Shown here in pieces: positions 48,355 to 60,600 of a stretch of 64,000 nt of DNA. Position 1 is the stretch's first letter; each line of letters opens with the position of its first letter. A model generated the notes under the pieces. It did not search any database. It saw only the letters and a list, made by a program, of their open reading frames with translations, and was not told the origin of the DNA. The stretch is from the NCBI GenBank assembly GCA_019022495.1, contig JAFEKR010000003.1, forward strand, positions 2,294,001-2,358,000, written 5' to 3'. Both the position numbers and the translations under genes were made by a program. The stretch is from Epichloe hybrida (taxonomy: Eukaryota; Ascomycota; Sordariomycetes; Hypocreales; Clavicipitaceae).

Positions 48355-49178
48355 TGTTAAAAATAAGACCTATTTTTAGCCCTTTTCTAGTTAAAGAACC
48401 TTCTTATTACTAGCTTGCTTTGCAAGTCTGACAGCTGCACTGCAGCTGTCAACGGTCGCGAGGGCAGCTGTCAATGGCTGCGTCGCAGCTATTAACAGCT
48501 GCGACCGACCGTGTGGATGACTAATTAGTCAATTGCGTTGTGGCTGCAAGTGTGGCTATAACCACGCCACTAGTAATTAGGTAAGCTAGGGTGACGTAAG
48601 CTAGGGTGACGTAAGCAGGTTACCCTACACGTAACTTACCCTATAGCTATCTTTGACAACGATTTTCTCTTTATCTAGAGGTCGTACAAAAGTTTCACAT
48701 ATAGCAAATTGAAGCTTGAAGATAGGGCTTTCTCTTTATGTAAGGTTATTTTTTGGACCAAAAGTTGGTACATATGGGTTGCTAGCTAGTATGGTGGTGA
48801 GTTGATTTTTTGGTTTTTGCATACAAATGAATTTTGCGGAAAATCAAAAGTGGCCCGTAAGACCCCGTTGGCGGCCCGGATCCACCAATACGGTCAGTAG
48901 GTCTACGAGAGGAAGAAGATCTTTTCAACTAGCTAGATAGCTAGTCCTCTTAACCAACAACAGCCGCATTGCCCGTACAACGTATCTAAAATCAATTCTA
49001 TTACTCTATAAGATACCATAAAAGTGATCTAAATTGAATTCTATTAGTTAATAACTGCCACAACCTTCCGTTGCGTTGCGTTGATTGATTCAACGTTGCA
49101 GCCCTATTGGTCCCCGACCGTAGAGCTTGCACCTGTACAGCTGTTGCCAGCTGGCAACTAGCTCCCTACATTTCAATA
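48355..49178 (+). repeat. 3' LTR of copia VII (824 bp)
   Basis: Same as the 5' LTR except for scattered transitions and 43 extra bp near 48447-48505, made of two pieces of 22 and 21 bp related to the local CAGCTGTCAA(C/T)GGCTGCG repeat. Confidence 0.92.
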
Positions 49179-49183
49179 CTACC

Positions 49184-52100
49184 TACCTAAGCCGCCGATC
49201 CTAATAGGAAAAGGGACTCTAGTAGCAAGAAGAGTAGTAATTATAGCTTTAACCGCTTTACTAGAAAACCAGACTAAAGGGCCTTAAACACGCTTAAGAA
49301 CATTAACATCTAGAGTCACAAGCAATTAGCAGTAACCTTAAGAAAGCTCTCCTCCTATAAGCGTCACTCCTATTATTAACTTAACTAAAGAGGGATACTT
49401 TAAATACCCTTAATAACTAGATAATGCTAAAGATAGCGCTTAGTGTATAGTTCTTAATAGATAATATTAAGTGTTTAATAGTTAGTATTAGAGTCTATTA
49501 AAGACTATAAGAGAATACCATAATTGGTTTATTATAACGCTTAGAAATAAGTATAAGCAAATGATCCTATAGCATATCTTGCTTTGTAAGAAGCTTAGAG
49601 AGCTTATAAGGAATATAATACCCTTAAATAGAATAATTAGGCATTACGCTAAGGTTAACTTTAACAAAGTTATTAAGCATAGCCTAGTAAAGGTTAACAT
49701 TAATAAATAGCTTACTAACGCGTTAATTAGCTATAAGCGATGTTTTTAAGCAAATTACTTAATCGCGAAAGGCAACTCTCTAATTAAGATAATCAATAAT
49801 GCTATAGGCACCCGATTCCCTTTAATTTCGGCTCAAATTAATTTACTAATCTTTACCACTAAGATTAAGGGTAAAACCCTTAATTTCTACTCTACGGTTA
49901 CGAGGATTAGGCACCTAATTAAAGCCTAGGGAAGGTCTTAAAGTAAATCTAGAGAATCTTTTGGAGCAGAGCTAACTCTTAATAGTTAGACTAAAGAAGA
50001 TCTTAATAAGGGAGATAAGAAGCTACTTTGCATTTATTATAATAAGTATAAGGCTAAGAAGTTAAAGGACTCTTAGAAGAACTATTAAACGCTTTGCTTA
50101 CCTAAGAATTAGACTATTAAGGAAGATTAATTAAAAAAGGCAAAAGAAGTAATAAATTAACAATCTGATGATGTTAAAAAGGCCTATAACACATGGCTTA
50201 AGGAGTATAACGCAAAGGAAGTAAAGGAAAGCAAGCTAGAGGGCAATACTACCTTTATTACTATAGAGCTATCTTTAGAAGCTTTTTATGCCTAAGGGCG
50301 TTTGCGAGTAATACTTAATAGCGGTACTTTAGTATATATCTTTAATAATGAACGCTGGTTTATTGACCTAGATTACGGTAATCAACCAAGTATCCAAGCT
50401 AGGTACGAAGTCACTAAGGCTTACGGCGTTAGCATAGCCTGGATTAAATTAACAAACGGCCAGACCCTTACATTATTAAACGCGTAGTATTAACTAACCT
50501 TCTTTGTAAACCTTATATTGCTTTAGTTGCTTATAACAAAAGGCATAAGGTAGGATAATCTCACAGGGATTGTCACAGACCTAGCAAGAGGCAATCGTAA
50601 GATCTTTTCAACCATAACTATTGGTACTTAACTATGTATTAAAGGGGATAGCCCTAATAAGGCTTTTGCCGTTAGAAGGGACTCTTGTGACCTAAAACCC
50701 CTAATAGCCACAAAAGCAGACCTTTAGCACGCAAGAATAGCTTATCTAGGTAAAGATATAATGGATTAAGTGCTTTAAAAGGTTGACGTACTAACAAAAG
50801 AGCGTAGCGAGGGTAAATACAAGATTTGCCACACTACTAAGGCATAGAGGCAGATATCGTAAGTTCCACAGACGGATTCCCTACCCTTAGGACCTCTTTA
50901 GGTTATAACCTACAACCTCTTTGCTTAAACATAGGGCTACAATAAGGATCATTACATTACTCTCTTCACTTATAAAGCAACAGGCCTCCGCTATATCTTT
51001 ATAATTCTAATAAAGACTAAAATCACGTCTTACTTTGATTAATTAGAAGCGCGCTACGTAAGAACCTTTAGAATTCATATCATGGTTATTATTACTAATA
51101 GGGAAACTACCTTCTAGACTAAGAAGCAAGAGGCAGAAGTCACTAATAGAGGCATTATTATTAGAAAGTCTAGTCTAGCTCATCTGCATTAAAATAGGCA
51201 TGCTAAGCGGTCTGGGGGGGTGATAATAAGAGTTATAATAACTCTAATGACCTAAGCAGGCTTTCTAGAGAATCTTTAGCCTATAGCTACGGAAGCAGCT
51301 ATTTATATCCTTAATCGCACGCCTAGAAAGTCTCTAGATTAGCTTTTACTATATTAAGCTTTAAACAAATAGCTGCGAGAGAATAAGCTTTAATGGAATC
51401 ATCTACTAGAGAAACCGGAAGCTTTATTAAATCATCTTTAAGCTTTTAGTTATAAAGCTTTTATGATAACATGGGATAGACTTAGGAAGACAGGTCTAAA
51501 GCTATCACAAAGAGCTCACATCGGTTATCTAGCTAGTTATATCTCTTCCACCTAATACCTGATTTGGGTACTAATAATGTAAAGGAATTATTAGTTCTTA
51601 TTAAGCTATATTACCTTTAATAAGTCAATCTTCTACGCTTAAGAAAAGGACCTTTTAATTAAGGAAAAAGTGCCTAAAAAACGCTTCCTTTAAGAGCTTA
51701 TGGAAGACTTTAAGGTTAATTATACAGATATGGGATATCCTTAAGATGTGGGGCACCTATAGGCATAAGACTCCCTCCCTCTAATCTATTAGCAAGAAGA
51801 TTAACATGATTGTAATTGACTAAACAATAAAGAAAAGGGAAAAGGAACTTAGGAATTAACTCTCCTAACTCCTCCGAATTCACCTAGCCATTAACTAGAT
51901 TTTTTAGATTACAAACTAATGAATATTAATAGTCTGTTAAATCCTTCTAAAATGGATTACGAAGACAAAGATCCAGATATTCCTGATATTAACGAAGATA
52001 ACCTCCTTAAAGCTTTCGCTGCTACCTTTGCCCTAGGAGCTAAGAGCGAAGAAAAGCCTTATATATTAAGACTTCCTCTACCTCCTGCTTATTATAATTA

Positions 52101-53762
52101 TTTAGCTAGGTACCCTAAAGAAAAGGTATTTATTAAAGCAAGAGATAAAGAGTATAATAAAGTTATTAATAATAAGGTTACTGTTAAAGTTAGTAAATTA
52201 GAAGTCCCTTTGTATATTAAGATCTTAGGACTTACTTAGGTATTTGCTTACAAATTAGATTAATTAGGCTACCTTATGAGGCACAAGGCTTAATTGTGTG
52301 TGCTTAGGAATTAGCAAGTAAAAGGGAACCTTTTTACAAGAGCTACTACATTAGTAGGCATTACGTTTAGGCTCCTTATGGTAATTCTGTGCTACTTTAA
52401 CCTTAAAGCTTATTAGTATAACTTTGTTATAGCTTTCCTAAACTTAAAGCTAGATAAAGAGGTGTATTATAAGATACCGCCAGGTTACAGGGATAAATAA
52501 GCTTACTTAAAGCTCTTAAGCGCTATCTATAGGCTATGTAAAGCTCCTCTTCTTTAGATAAAGGAATTAATTAAATAGTTAGTAAGTAAAGGATTTACAT
52601 AGATCTTTAAAGACATTTATGTGTTTATTAAGGACAGATTAATTATCTTCTTCTACGTTAACAACCTTATGGCCTTATTTGCAAAGGGAAAGTTAGCTCT
52701 TTATAATAAATTTAGAGAGAGACTCTTTAAGAAGTATAACGTTAAGGACCTTAGCAAATTGTGATAGTTCTTAGGGGTTAAAATCATTAAAGATCGCGAA
52801 AATCGACAATTATGGCTTAATTAGAAGTCCTATTAGAACAAAGCTGCGATCAAATTTAACATTAAAGTCCTAGAACAGAAGCTAATAGCACTAATAACTG
52901 CTATTCCACTTAATCCTTTTAAAGGTAATGTTAATCTAAAGGATTTGAAGAGATATTAATCCCTAGTTAGTACTTTGCTATATCCTATAATTATCACATA
53001 GCTAGATATTGCCTTCGCAGTATCATAACTATTATAGCACCTTTAATACCTAGGACCTTAGCATATAGAAGCTGTAGAAAAGGCTCTGGAGTATAGTTAC
53101 ACGTAGGGAGATCTCTTAATTAAATTTAATGGCAATAATCCTAAACTTAAAGTATATAGTAATGCTTCCTTTGCTAATAATCTAGTTATAAGAAGAAGCT
53201 TATAGGGCTATGTTATAAAGCTTTTCAGAGGTCCTATACTCTTTAAAGCAGGAAGATAAGAGACTATAATAACCTCTTCTATAGAAGCAGAGCTCCTAGC
53301 GCTATTGCATTATAGTAAAGAGCTAATTACCTTTAAATAATTATATCAGGAAGTTAGATTACATCTTGGAGATAATACCCTTGAGATCAAATACGATAAT
53401 ATACAGATAATTTATCTTCTTAAGGAAGAATTCGTTAAGCTTATAACGCAATTACGCTACATTAATATCTATTATTACTAGCTTTATTAAGAGGTTATAA
53501 AGGGAACCTTTAATATTACCTAGAAGGTAACGAAAGAGATGATTGCTAATGGCCTTATAAAGCCACTAATAGGAAAAGTATTTACGGATTTCAGATAGGC
53601 ACTAGGGCTTGTATAGTTACCAGATTAAATGCTTAGTACTAACCTAAAAGAGTAGGAATTGCTAGAAGACCTTGCTACAATTAATAATAATTAGATCGTT
53701 GCAGAGATTGATTTAATTGAATTATTATAGGATGCCTTAATTACAGGCCTCCTGGGGGGATG
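49184..53762 (+). pseudogene. Degenerate copia gag-pol of element VI
   Basis: Recognisable pieces in order on the plus strand: a protease-like start at 50302-50487 (ILNSGT with following IFNNERWF), integrase C-terminal segments around 51180-51760 (ILNRTPRKS, then AHIGYLA), a short open segment 51919-52239 leading into reverse transcriptase (KARDKEYNKV), a polymerase box F-Y-V-N-N near 52653, and RNase H-like sequence around 53150-53330. Stops are very frequent. This family is the same as copia V in the AT-rich compartment. Much more decayed than the nested copia VII. Confidence 0.78.
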
Positions 53763-53995
53763 TGTTAGAATCCCGCTACAAGCGCTTAACCACATACAGG
53801 CAACTTAGACACTAGGACCTACCTAACTAGTTACTTTTCTAGACCTTTAGTAAGTGCATAGTATAGTTTGTATAGGCAGATTACATACCTCATGGTATAG
53901 GTACTTAGTTATTTAAACCGTAGTCCGCGCCCTCTTACAGGGTCGGGCAACTCAATCCACACCTTCATTTCTCATCCTAGCTGCTCGGTCCAACA
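53763..53995 (+). repeat. 3' LTR of copia VI (233 bp)
   Basis: It starts TGTTAGAATCCCGCTAC, ends TCGGTCCAACA. Its right end is better preserved than its left end, mirror-image to the 5' LTR. Confidence 0.93.
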
Positions 53996-54302
53996 ATCGG
54001 TCAGTATGCAGATGTCCTCGCCGATTTGGGTCCGCTCTGGGCTAGTGCCAGCCTCAGACATCGGAGCCGTCGGTCAACATTGTGGAGCCTCGGTCCACCA
54101 GCCACTGCCACGGTCCACCAGCCACGGCCACCACCAGCCACGGCCACCACCAGCCACTGCCATCAGAGACAGATCTTCAATTGTTCCATTATTACCACTA
54201 CCAAGACATCAAGACGGACCCTTTCACTTTCAAGATTGGAGCTCCGACCTTAATTCTGACGCAACACTTCAAGCACATGAATACACTTCCCATTTCGACG
54301 AA

Positions 54303-54946
54303 ATGAATACTGTAAGTCGTTACCCATGGGATAAGTAGGTTTTGCTCCTCCCTCGGCCCATATTAATTCGCGCGCAGGTCCGATCTTTCTGGTTCGTCAA
54401 ACCGAAGTTTTCCTATGTTTCCGACCTGTACCGTGCCGTACCGTATCGATGAGAAAGATTCATCTACAAACTAACACATGCGATACGCAGGCTCGGCTGG
54501 GGCTCCGTGTGTGTCGGTGAGCTTTCCTTGCGCACAGATAGCCTCCGAATCCCTGGTTTTGATCTTGCCCGGGCCCTAGACGAGAGTCGTGTTTTGCTCT
54601 AACAGGTGTTTCCTTAGCCGGCGCCGGCGCATACTACTTTGCCAAGCGAGAAATAAACGCCGACCGACAGGCCAAGCTTGAGGCTGCCCGCAACAAGAAA
54701 CAAGCCATTCGATCTATGGAATACGCCGGGCTCGAACCAGCGTCCTCATCAGCGACAGCGGCGACGAATGGTAACGATGGCGCCCCTGCGGGGACAGATA
54801 CGACCGGTTCGCCCAGCCAGGAGGTCAGCCGTGATCATGCAGCAACGAGACATGCCGCCGTGACGGAGCCGGATGAGACGAAAGAGAAGAGTAGATACGA
54901 GAGCGCTGCTCCGTACAGGAGTCGGAAGGGCGACAGGTTTTCGTAG
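54303..54946 (+). CDS. Small DUF4748-like protein with one membrane-type segment
   Basis: Three exons: 54303-54334, 54491-54516, 54606-54946 (132 aa). Exon 1 ends at donor GTAGGT, which overlaps an in-frame TAG. Exon 2 is only 26 bp; its donor is GTGAGC and the next acceptor is AACAG. Spliced start MNTVSRYPWDKLGWG leads into a glycine/alanine-rich hydrophobic stretch VSLAGAGAYYFAKREINADR, then a polar Ser/Thr/Ala-rich tail ending KGDRFS. The W-G...GAYYFAK..INADR pattern matches what I recall of the fungal DUF4748 family; function unknown, a mitochondrial or membrane role is guesswork. The frame is open upstream to an ATG at 54006 only 10 bp from the LTR, but I prefer 54303 because the family start fits. 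Total length is divisible by three, supporting the splice model. Confidence 0.72.
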
Positions 54947-55542
54947 TCGACGGAAGCTGCGTGTGACTGCTTGTGGTGTGTCACATTGTACATAATGCTT
55001 CGGTTTGCGCCAGAGGCCGAGCCAAGGAGGGCTTGTACAATAGCAGTTGCATTTTTTGAATCAACTTGTCTTATCGATTCATTTTTATGGGTTGTTTTGG
55101 GCTCATTGTCTTGCTACTTATCCAAACACGGACTGTCTGCCTCAAAGGTCAAGCCAGCCAGCCATCTAGTGACTTTTAGTTGTATGATGCCGCCAGCCTC
55201 AGCTACCTATGTATAAACATCAAGTCTTAATGTCCATTTTAGGAAAATTTGAGCCCGAACTCAACTGGAACGGTTGCAATCATGTGAATGTTGCTCTCAG
55301 TTCGAGAATCCCAAGCCTCATCATTCACACCGTGCTTGCCATTTATTGCGTGAAATAAATATCAGGCCATGCCCCACCTCCAGGCCAGCTGAACCCTCCG
55401 ATTGGCCCCAACGATTACTCCGTACAGTGAAGCTAATATCCTTTCACTTTCAGCCTTCAACACCACAACGCCTCGTCGTCCTCGTCCTCTCTCTCACCAT
55501 CACCACTGAGTATACACCTCCACCAAGGGCCGCCCTCTCCCC
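54947..55542. other. Intergenic between DUF4748-like and CID genes
   Basis: 596 bp with no credible gene. Probably the 3' UTR of the upstream gene and the promoter/5' UTR of the downstream one. Pyrimidine-rich CTCTCTCTCACC sequence near 55489 just before the start codon at 55543 is typical of fungal promoters. Confidence 0.5.
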
Positions 55543-57311
55543 ATGGCAACCCCGGAACTTGCCATTGCCAAAGCGGCTCTCTCTGCATCCCTCTTCCGGG
55601 CCGATCCGACATCCACAAGTCGCCCATCTGTCGATTCCTTCTTCCAGCTTCTCAACTCGACACTCGCGCAGTGCTCCCGTCCCAATGTCCAGGTTTGCCC
55701 AATCCTCCACTCTTGATGATGCTCCAACAAATTTCATCCCGCTTGCCCAAATGCTCTTCCCGACGCTGCGAGACGCGGGGTCATTTAACAGTATATACCC
55801 AAACAAAATTAAAGTTGAAGCGATTCCCTTACTAAATCCTGCCTCGTCATCTCCAAAACCCACAGAACTGCAAAGACTACATCACAAGAAACATCGCTTT
55901 ATCGAGCGGCCGAACAACGTCTCTCGCGAAATACCTCGTGGCCCTCTCCAAAGCACAAGTCGACAATGACGGCAACGCACCACGACCGAGCTCCAAACGC
56001 CGTCGCCTCCACATATTGTACATCGCCAACGACACCTTGCACCATGAACAGAGCCATCGCGACTTCAGCAGCGCATGGGAGCCCTTTCTCCCTGCTCTTT
56101 TCACATCCGCCGCAGCATACGACAAGTGTCCTAAGCATATCCGAAAATTAGAAGATCTAATTACCCTCTGGCAAGAGCGACAATACGTTTCAGACGACGC
56201 AGTCATCAAACTGAAGGAGGCCCTTTCAAACGGCGGCACAACACTGCCCGCGTCTGCAACCGATCCCACTACATCGTCTTCTACTCTCAAGCTAGTCAGG
56301 GAGGCGCCTTATGTACTTCCTTCTTTTCATGGCGACGCCTCGACGGCATGGTACGATCTTCCCGCCGCAACGTGGCTGCCTCACCTTGTGCCCAACTCGA
56401 CGAAGCCCATGCTCCCGGAACTGATCAAGCCACTCCAACTTGCTCCCGGGCCAGCAGACAAGGCCATCACTTCTGCGGTGAAGGCCTTGCTCTCTGATGC
56501 GGAGAGAATCTTTGCCAAGGAGAGTCTGCCAGAGGACGACGGGCTCGTCGATATCAACGAGCTAGGCGAGAGAATCATCTTGGACGAAAACACAGGGAAT
56601 ATCATCAGCGGAGAGACCTACTACGGCTGGTCTCGACGATTCTGCGAGCGCATGAAGGATCGCAAGAATAGAGGTCCCGCTAGAGGCCGCTCCAGAGGCC
56701 GCTCTTATTCCCGCTCTCAATCCCGCTCTCGCTCGTCATCCAGAGACGGAAGTTACTCGCGCAGCCGACGTCGCAGCTCGTCATCACGATCCACCAAGCG
56801 CCGCCGCATATCTCCATCGAGTCGCAGTAGCAGCCGCAGCCGCAGCCGCAGTCGTAGTCAGAGCTACACACCGAGTCGATCACGAAGCCGCGATCGTGTT
56901 TCCCGCTCGCCCACTCGACAACCACCTAATGTTCCACATCCTCCTCATCCTCCTCATCCTCCTCATCCACCACCAAACATGCCGATTCCTCCGCCACCAT
57001 CAGGCTATAAAGGACCATGGCCACCCCCTCCTCCCCCTCCTCCAAACCTCGGCGGTCCTCACTCAGGCTGGATGCCTGACCCTGCCTTCGCCGCCCAAAT
57101 CATGGGTGCTTGGAATCCAGGACAAGCCCCACCTCTGCACCCGCCCCCTCCTCCTCCTATTCCTCCTCCTCAGCATCAACACCAACTCCATTACAACAAC
57201 TATGACAATCGAGTCCTTGACAGAGGAGGATATAGAGGTCGTGGAGGTGGGGGTGGGAGGGGGTATTATCGGGGTGCCGGCGGTGCCGGGAGATTCGGAA
57301 GAGGCAGATAG
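55543..57311 (+). CDS. CID (RPR) domain protein with SR, proline-rich and RGG tail (CHERP-like)
   Basis: Two exons, 55543-55692 and 55866-57311 (531 aa), with a 173-bp phase-0 intron: donor GTTTGC (weak), branch-like TTACTAAAT, acceptor CCACAG. The junction reads CSRPNVQ|NCKDYITRNIA. Residues ~1-150 form an RPR/CID helical fold as in proteins that bind the RNA polymerase II C-terminal repeat (for example KYLVALSKAQ, LHILYIANDTLHH). A middle segment includes YGWSRRFCERMKDRKN. Then follow an Arg/Ser repeat region (~321-400), a His/Pro and polyproline region (~402-485) and a Gly/Arg-rich end (RGRGGGGGRGYYRG). This combination suggests a nuclear splicing or 3'-processing factor related to CHERP; the fungal homologue's exact role is uncertain. 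It is convergent with the PP2A subunit gene downstream. Confidence 0.82.
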
Positions 57312-58367
57312 AGAGAGGGTGTGTGATGAATGGATTGCAGTGTAAAAGACAAGAAAATTAAGTTGGACATGATGATTCTTATCAAAGATACCACCTAAAA
57401 GGGCTCCATCAACCCCATTGATTAACGCAATATGATACACACAATGGCCTGCCTGCATATCCGTCACAAGCGAATACGCACTTTTCTGATCATGTGATGA
57501 CGATATGGAAACGCGAGAAAGTCTATGGGATGAAGAAAAGAAGAAAAAGAAGCGACCATGCATCATTATCTACACAAAGGCAACAAGACAGCAAAAAGTG
57601 GTTGTCTCTGGCATTGTTCGCGAGCCAGGCGGGCAGCATCCATATCCCCCCTCTGCGCTCAACTACAAGCCACAGTGTTCCACCTTCCCAGCATATAAAG
57701 GAGCCATTAAAAGAGAAAAGAAAAAGTCCGGCATTGGGAAAGAACATGCCCCAAAGGCTTGGACTCGGCCCTCCGAGGCATTGCGGCCAAGTATGGGGGA
57801 GTGAAGCCCAAAAATACGGGTTTAATCACGAGAACAATGCTAACCGTGTCGGCTTGTTGCAATCAATTCTCGCATGCTTTTGCCCTTCCTTCACCCCACT
57901 CCTTGATCCAATTTTCATGACACAATATATATGTATATATATATGTAAAGATGTGAAGAGAGGCGCCTTTCTGTCTCCTCTGCCACTTGATGTAGTACTT
58001 GGGGGAAGTTGCGGCCCAGGAAAAACGTGGTGGAAACCAAGCGAAAGAACAGCTGGATAAAAGCATGTTTCAAAGGTTTTGTCATGAGTGCCATTAAAGA
58101 GAAGGGCCAATACGGCACACCAAAAAAAAAAGGACGAATTTGCACATATTGGCCAAGGAGTTGGTGTGGTGTAAGCAGCCTCAAGTTATACGCTTTAGCT
58201 TCGTCTCGCCTGTTGTCGACGATTGGACGATATTTGGAAACCGGCCAAACAAAGGCAGATAGTACCTTGCTCCACTGTATCACTGATTTCCGTGAGTTAC
58301 AAGAGCAGAGATGAGCTTGGGCGACAACGCGAGACGAAGATTGTGCTTTGTGGGCATATCCAACAGA
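57312..58367. other. Convergent 3' intergenic region
   Basis: About 1.06 kb between two stop codons facing each other. It holds several overlapping frames on both strands with low-complexity lysine or serine content and no family resemblance, best read as 3' UTRs. An alternating AT stretch (57925-57944) could serve polyadenylation. Confidence 0.5.
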
Positions 58368-60600
58368 TCACCTGCTTCGAATGGAGCTTTGTGAACTTTG
58401 TCGTTCGTGTCCTGCAGGCCGTCTGCCGGAGGCGTCTTGGAGCTTTAGCGAATCAAGTCGCTTCTGGTTATCCTCTGTGACAGGGTCGACTTCGTCCAGT
58501 CGAGGCAACACTCCACCAACCTGTGGCCGCTGGGGAGCATCGGCAACGCCAACCGACGCTCGCCTTTGGTCAGCCTTCTCGGCCAATGCAGCCCATTTGC
58601 GTTCTCGAAGTGCTTCTCGTTCTGCAGCACTGTTTTGCTGCTCGGTATAGTCATGAGAGCAGTCATCGAAAAGTTGAGGGTTGATCTCCATGAAGAGCTT
58701 CATCGCATTGTATACCATTCCGTGGATGGTCCGGTTCCAGTGTCCCTTAGAATTCTCGTAGAGTGGTGCACACATGATGGGCAGAATAATTTCTACGTTG
58801 TCGCTGACAAGGTTGCAGAAATATTCATTGTTCCAAAAGTAAAGCGCACGCTCTGCGACCTGGAAGTGAGGACTAGCCACCGATTTGGCGAGCTGATGAA
58901 ACAGAGGCTCCTGGACCTTGGCAAACTCTGCAGGGTCCATGACTTCGAATATGTCTTCAACCTCATTTAAGAACATGACCTCTTTGGTGCTGTTAACCTT
59001 GGGCCAATATCGGAGCAGGCCAAGGACGACCTAGATGGAACAGTCATTGTCAGCTTTTTTTTTTTGGAGACAAAATTGATAGCCCGTACATCTTCGGTGA
59101 GAGACGCATCTTTTTCCAGAAACTGCACTATACAGTATGCCAGCTGAGGATGATACATGCTCAAGCTCTTGGGCTTGTGCAGTGGAAGCAAGACGCGAGT
59201 CAAAAAGATCTTGTGCTCCTCCTTCAGAGGCAGCGCAAATCCGTTGATGATGGATCCGAGAATCTCGAGCAGTTCGGCGATACCATTAAATCGCTCGGTT
59301 TCGTATGTAAATTGGAAGAAGACGTTGTTGATCGATCGGCGGATGAAGGAGCGGAGGTTGAGGAATTTGCCGTAGATGCGGTGGAGTGTCGTCTTGAGGA
59401 AATCACGCTCTCGGGGATCCTCCGAGTCGAAGAGGTCGAGGAGTTGCAACACAAAGCCGTGATCTATGTAGGCTTTTGCTATGTTCGTGTTGAAGTCTTG
59501 ACTTTCAATGAAGCGAAGGAAGAATTCATAGACGACCTGGATATGAGGCCATGCGACCTCCAAAACGGGCTCGTCCTCTTCCGGATCGAAAGCCTCGCCC
59601 TGGGGGTTTATGGGAGGGGGAATCGGTCGGAACAGGTTCTTGGCGAACATGTCGACGACCCTCGGGTACATGGGCTCAGTTATCACTTGCCTGTTGTTGG
59701 CGACATAGTCGAGCAGCTCGTGCAGGGCGAGACGCTTGATTTCCTTGGCCTTCATATCTCCGCTGGCATCATTGAAGTCGAAGATGACGTTGCATTGGTC
59801 AATCTTCTGCATGAAAAGCTCCTGTCTCCTGTTCGGGGGAACTTCGTGAAAACCCGGCAGCTTCTCCAATTCTCGATGGGCTGAGATATCGAATCGAGAC
59901 GAATGCTGTCGTTTCGGGGTTCGTAAGCCTTCGGGAATGGCGTCACGGTTATCGATGCCTCGGTGAATCATGAGTGACTTCTGGCCGGCTTTGGGAGGTG
60001 CCAAGTCGTGAGGCATGGTTTCGGCGGCGCCCGGGGGAGGAACATGCTGAACAATCAGAAGGGTCAGTGCTATGGTTCAATGGCCAATTACTTGGTGCAT
60101 GAGTCTTGGGCAACGTCTGCTCACGCCGGGAGTTGGACTGATGACCACCGTGGGGGGTAATCTGGCATTGGCGTTGCCCCCGTTTGGGCTTGAAGCGCCA
60201 CCCATAGGGCCGAATCGATCGGGATTGCTGCCCTGCTGACCAGCGTTGGACGGTTGGCTGGCGGTTCCGTGATCCGCGTGTCCTGTGTTGGGCGGCAAGG
60301 GCTTGTTGCGGATGTCGTTGAGTGCGGTGGAGGACGACGTCGGCGTCAGAACGGGGGACTGGTTGGATGGATCTCGAGATGAAGGGGACGATGTGCCGTC
60401 CTTGGAATCCTTATTCTTCTTGGAGGACTTGCCGGCGTCCTTGCCTCGCGCGAGCTGTTGGAGAAGTGAAGCATGTCAACAGAGTGCGCCGGCGCGTTGT
60501 TGTAATGGCGACGCCAGAGCCAGCCAGTGAGGCGAGATGCGAGATGGAGGGAAAAGTATAGGATTGAATCACTCACCAGTCCTTTGCCAAAGCGCTTCAT
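58368..60600 (-). CDS. PP2A regulatory subunit B' (B56 family)
   Basis: Four exons: 60600-60577, 60454-60125, 60046-59090, 59030-58368 (657 aa). Introns 122, 78 and 59 bp, all phase 0, with donors GTGAGT, GTGAGC and GTACGG; CTGAC-like branch sites are visible in the last two. It starts MKRFGKGL, then a disordered Lys/Ser/Pro/Gly-rich N-terminus (~9-125). The B56 HEAT-repeat domain (~160-590) begins at [19 protein letters not shown] and includes [16 protein letters not shown] and the intron-spanning [18 protein letters not shown]; the polar C-terminal tail ends SSQSSIRSR. It targets protein phosphatase 2A to substrates; yeast Rts1 and fission yeast Par1 are family members, acting in septation, stress and chromosome cohesion. 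A 244-aa antisense frame at 59150-59884 is a shadow. Divergent from the TFIIIC gene. Confidence 0.94.

Larger units (their letters stand above)
42092..49178 (+). mobile_element. Ty1/copia element VII nested in copia VI (7.09 kb)
   Basis: TSD CTACC at 42087-42091 and 49179-49183. 5' LTR 42092-42872, 3' LTR 48355-49178. A primer-binding site follows the 5' LTR, a polypurine stretch (AGAGGGGG) precedes the 3' LTR, and a single 4.98-kb gag-pol frame carries only stop codons, no frameshifts. This is the least degraded element in the window and so the youngest visible insertion of the local stack. Confidence 0.94.
41471..53995 (+). mobile_element. Ty1/copia element VI, full length with nested copia VII
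   Basis: TSD ATCGG at 41466-41470 and 53996-54000. LTRs of 233 bp at each end, TGTTGGAATCCCG to GGTCCAACA with inverted TGTTGGA termini. Without copia VII the element is about 5.4 kb. The interior is 41704-42091 plus 49184-53762. Coding is on the plus strand and heavily interrupted. By eye the two LTRs differ at about 21 positions, all transitions. It lies between two divergent genes. Confidence 0.93.

Noticed and set aside
57494..58060. 188-aa plus-strand frame in the convergent intergenic region
   Set aside because: Low-complexity basic start, no recognisable domain, lies where 3' UTRs are expected.
59150..59884. 244-aa plus-strand frame
   Set aside because: Antisense shadow of the B56 coding exon; no family resemblance.
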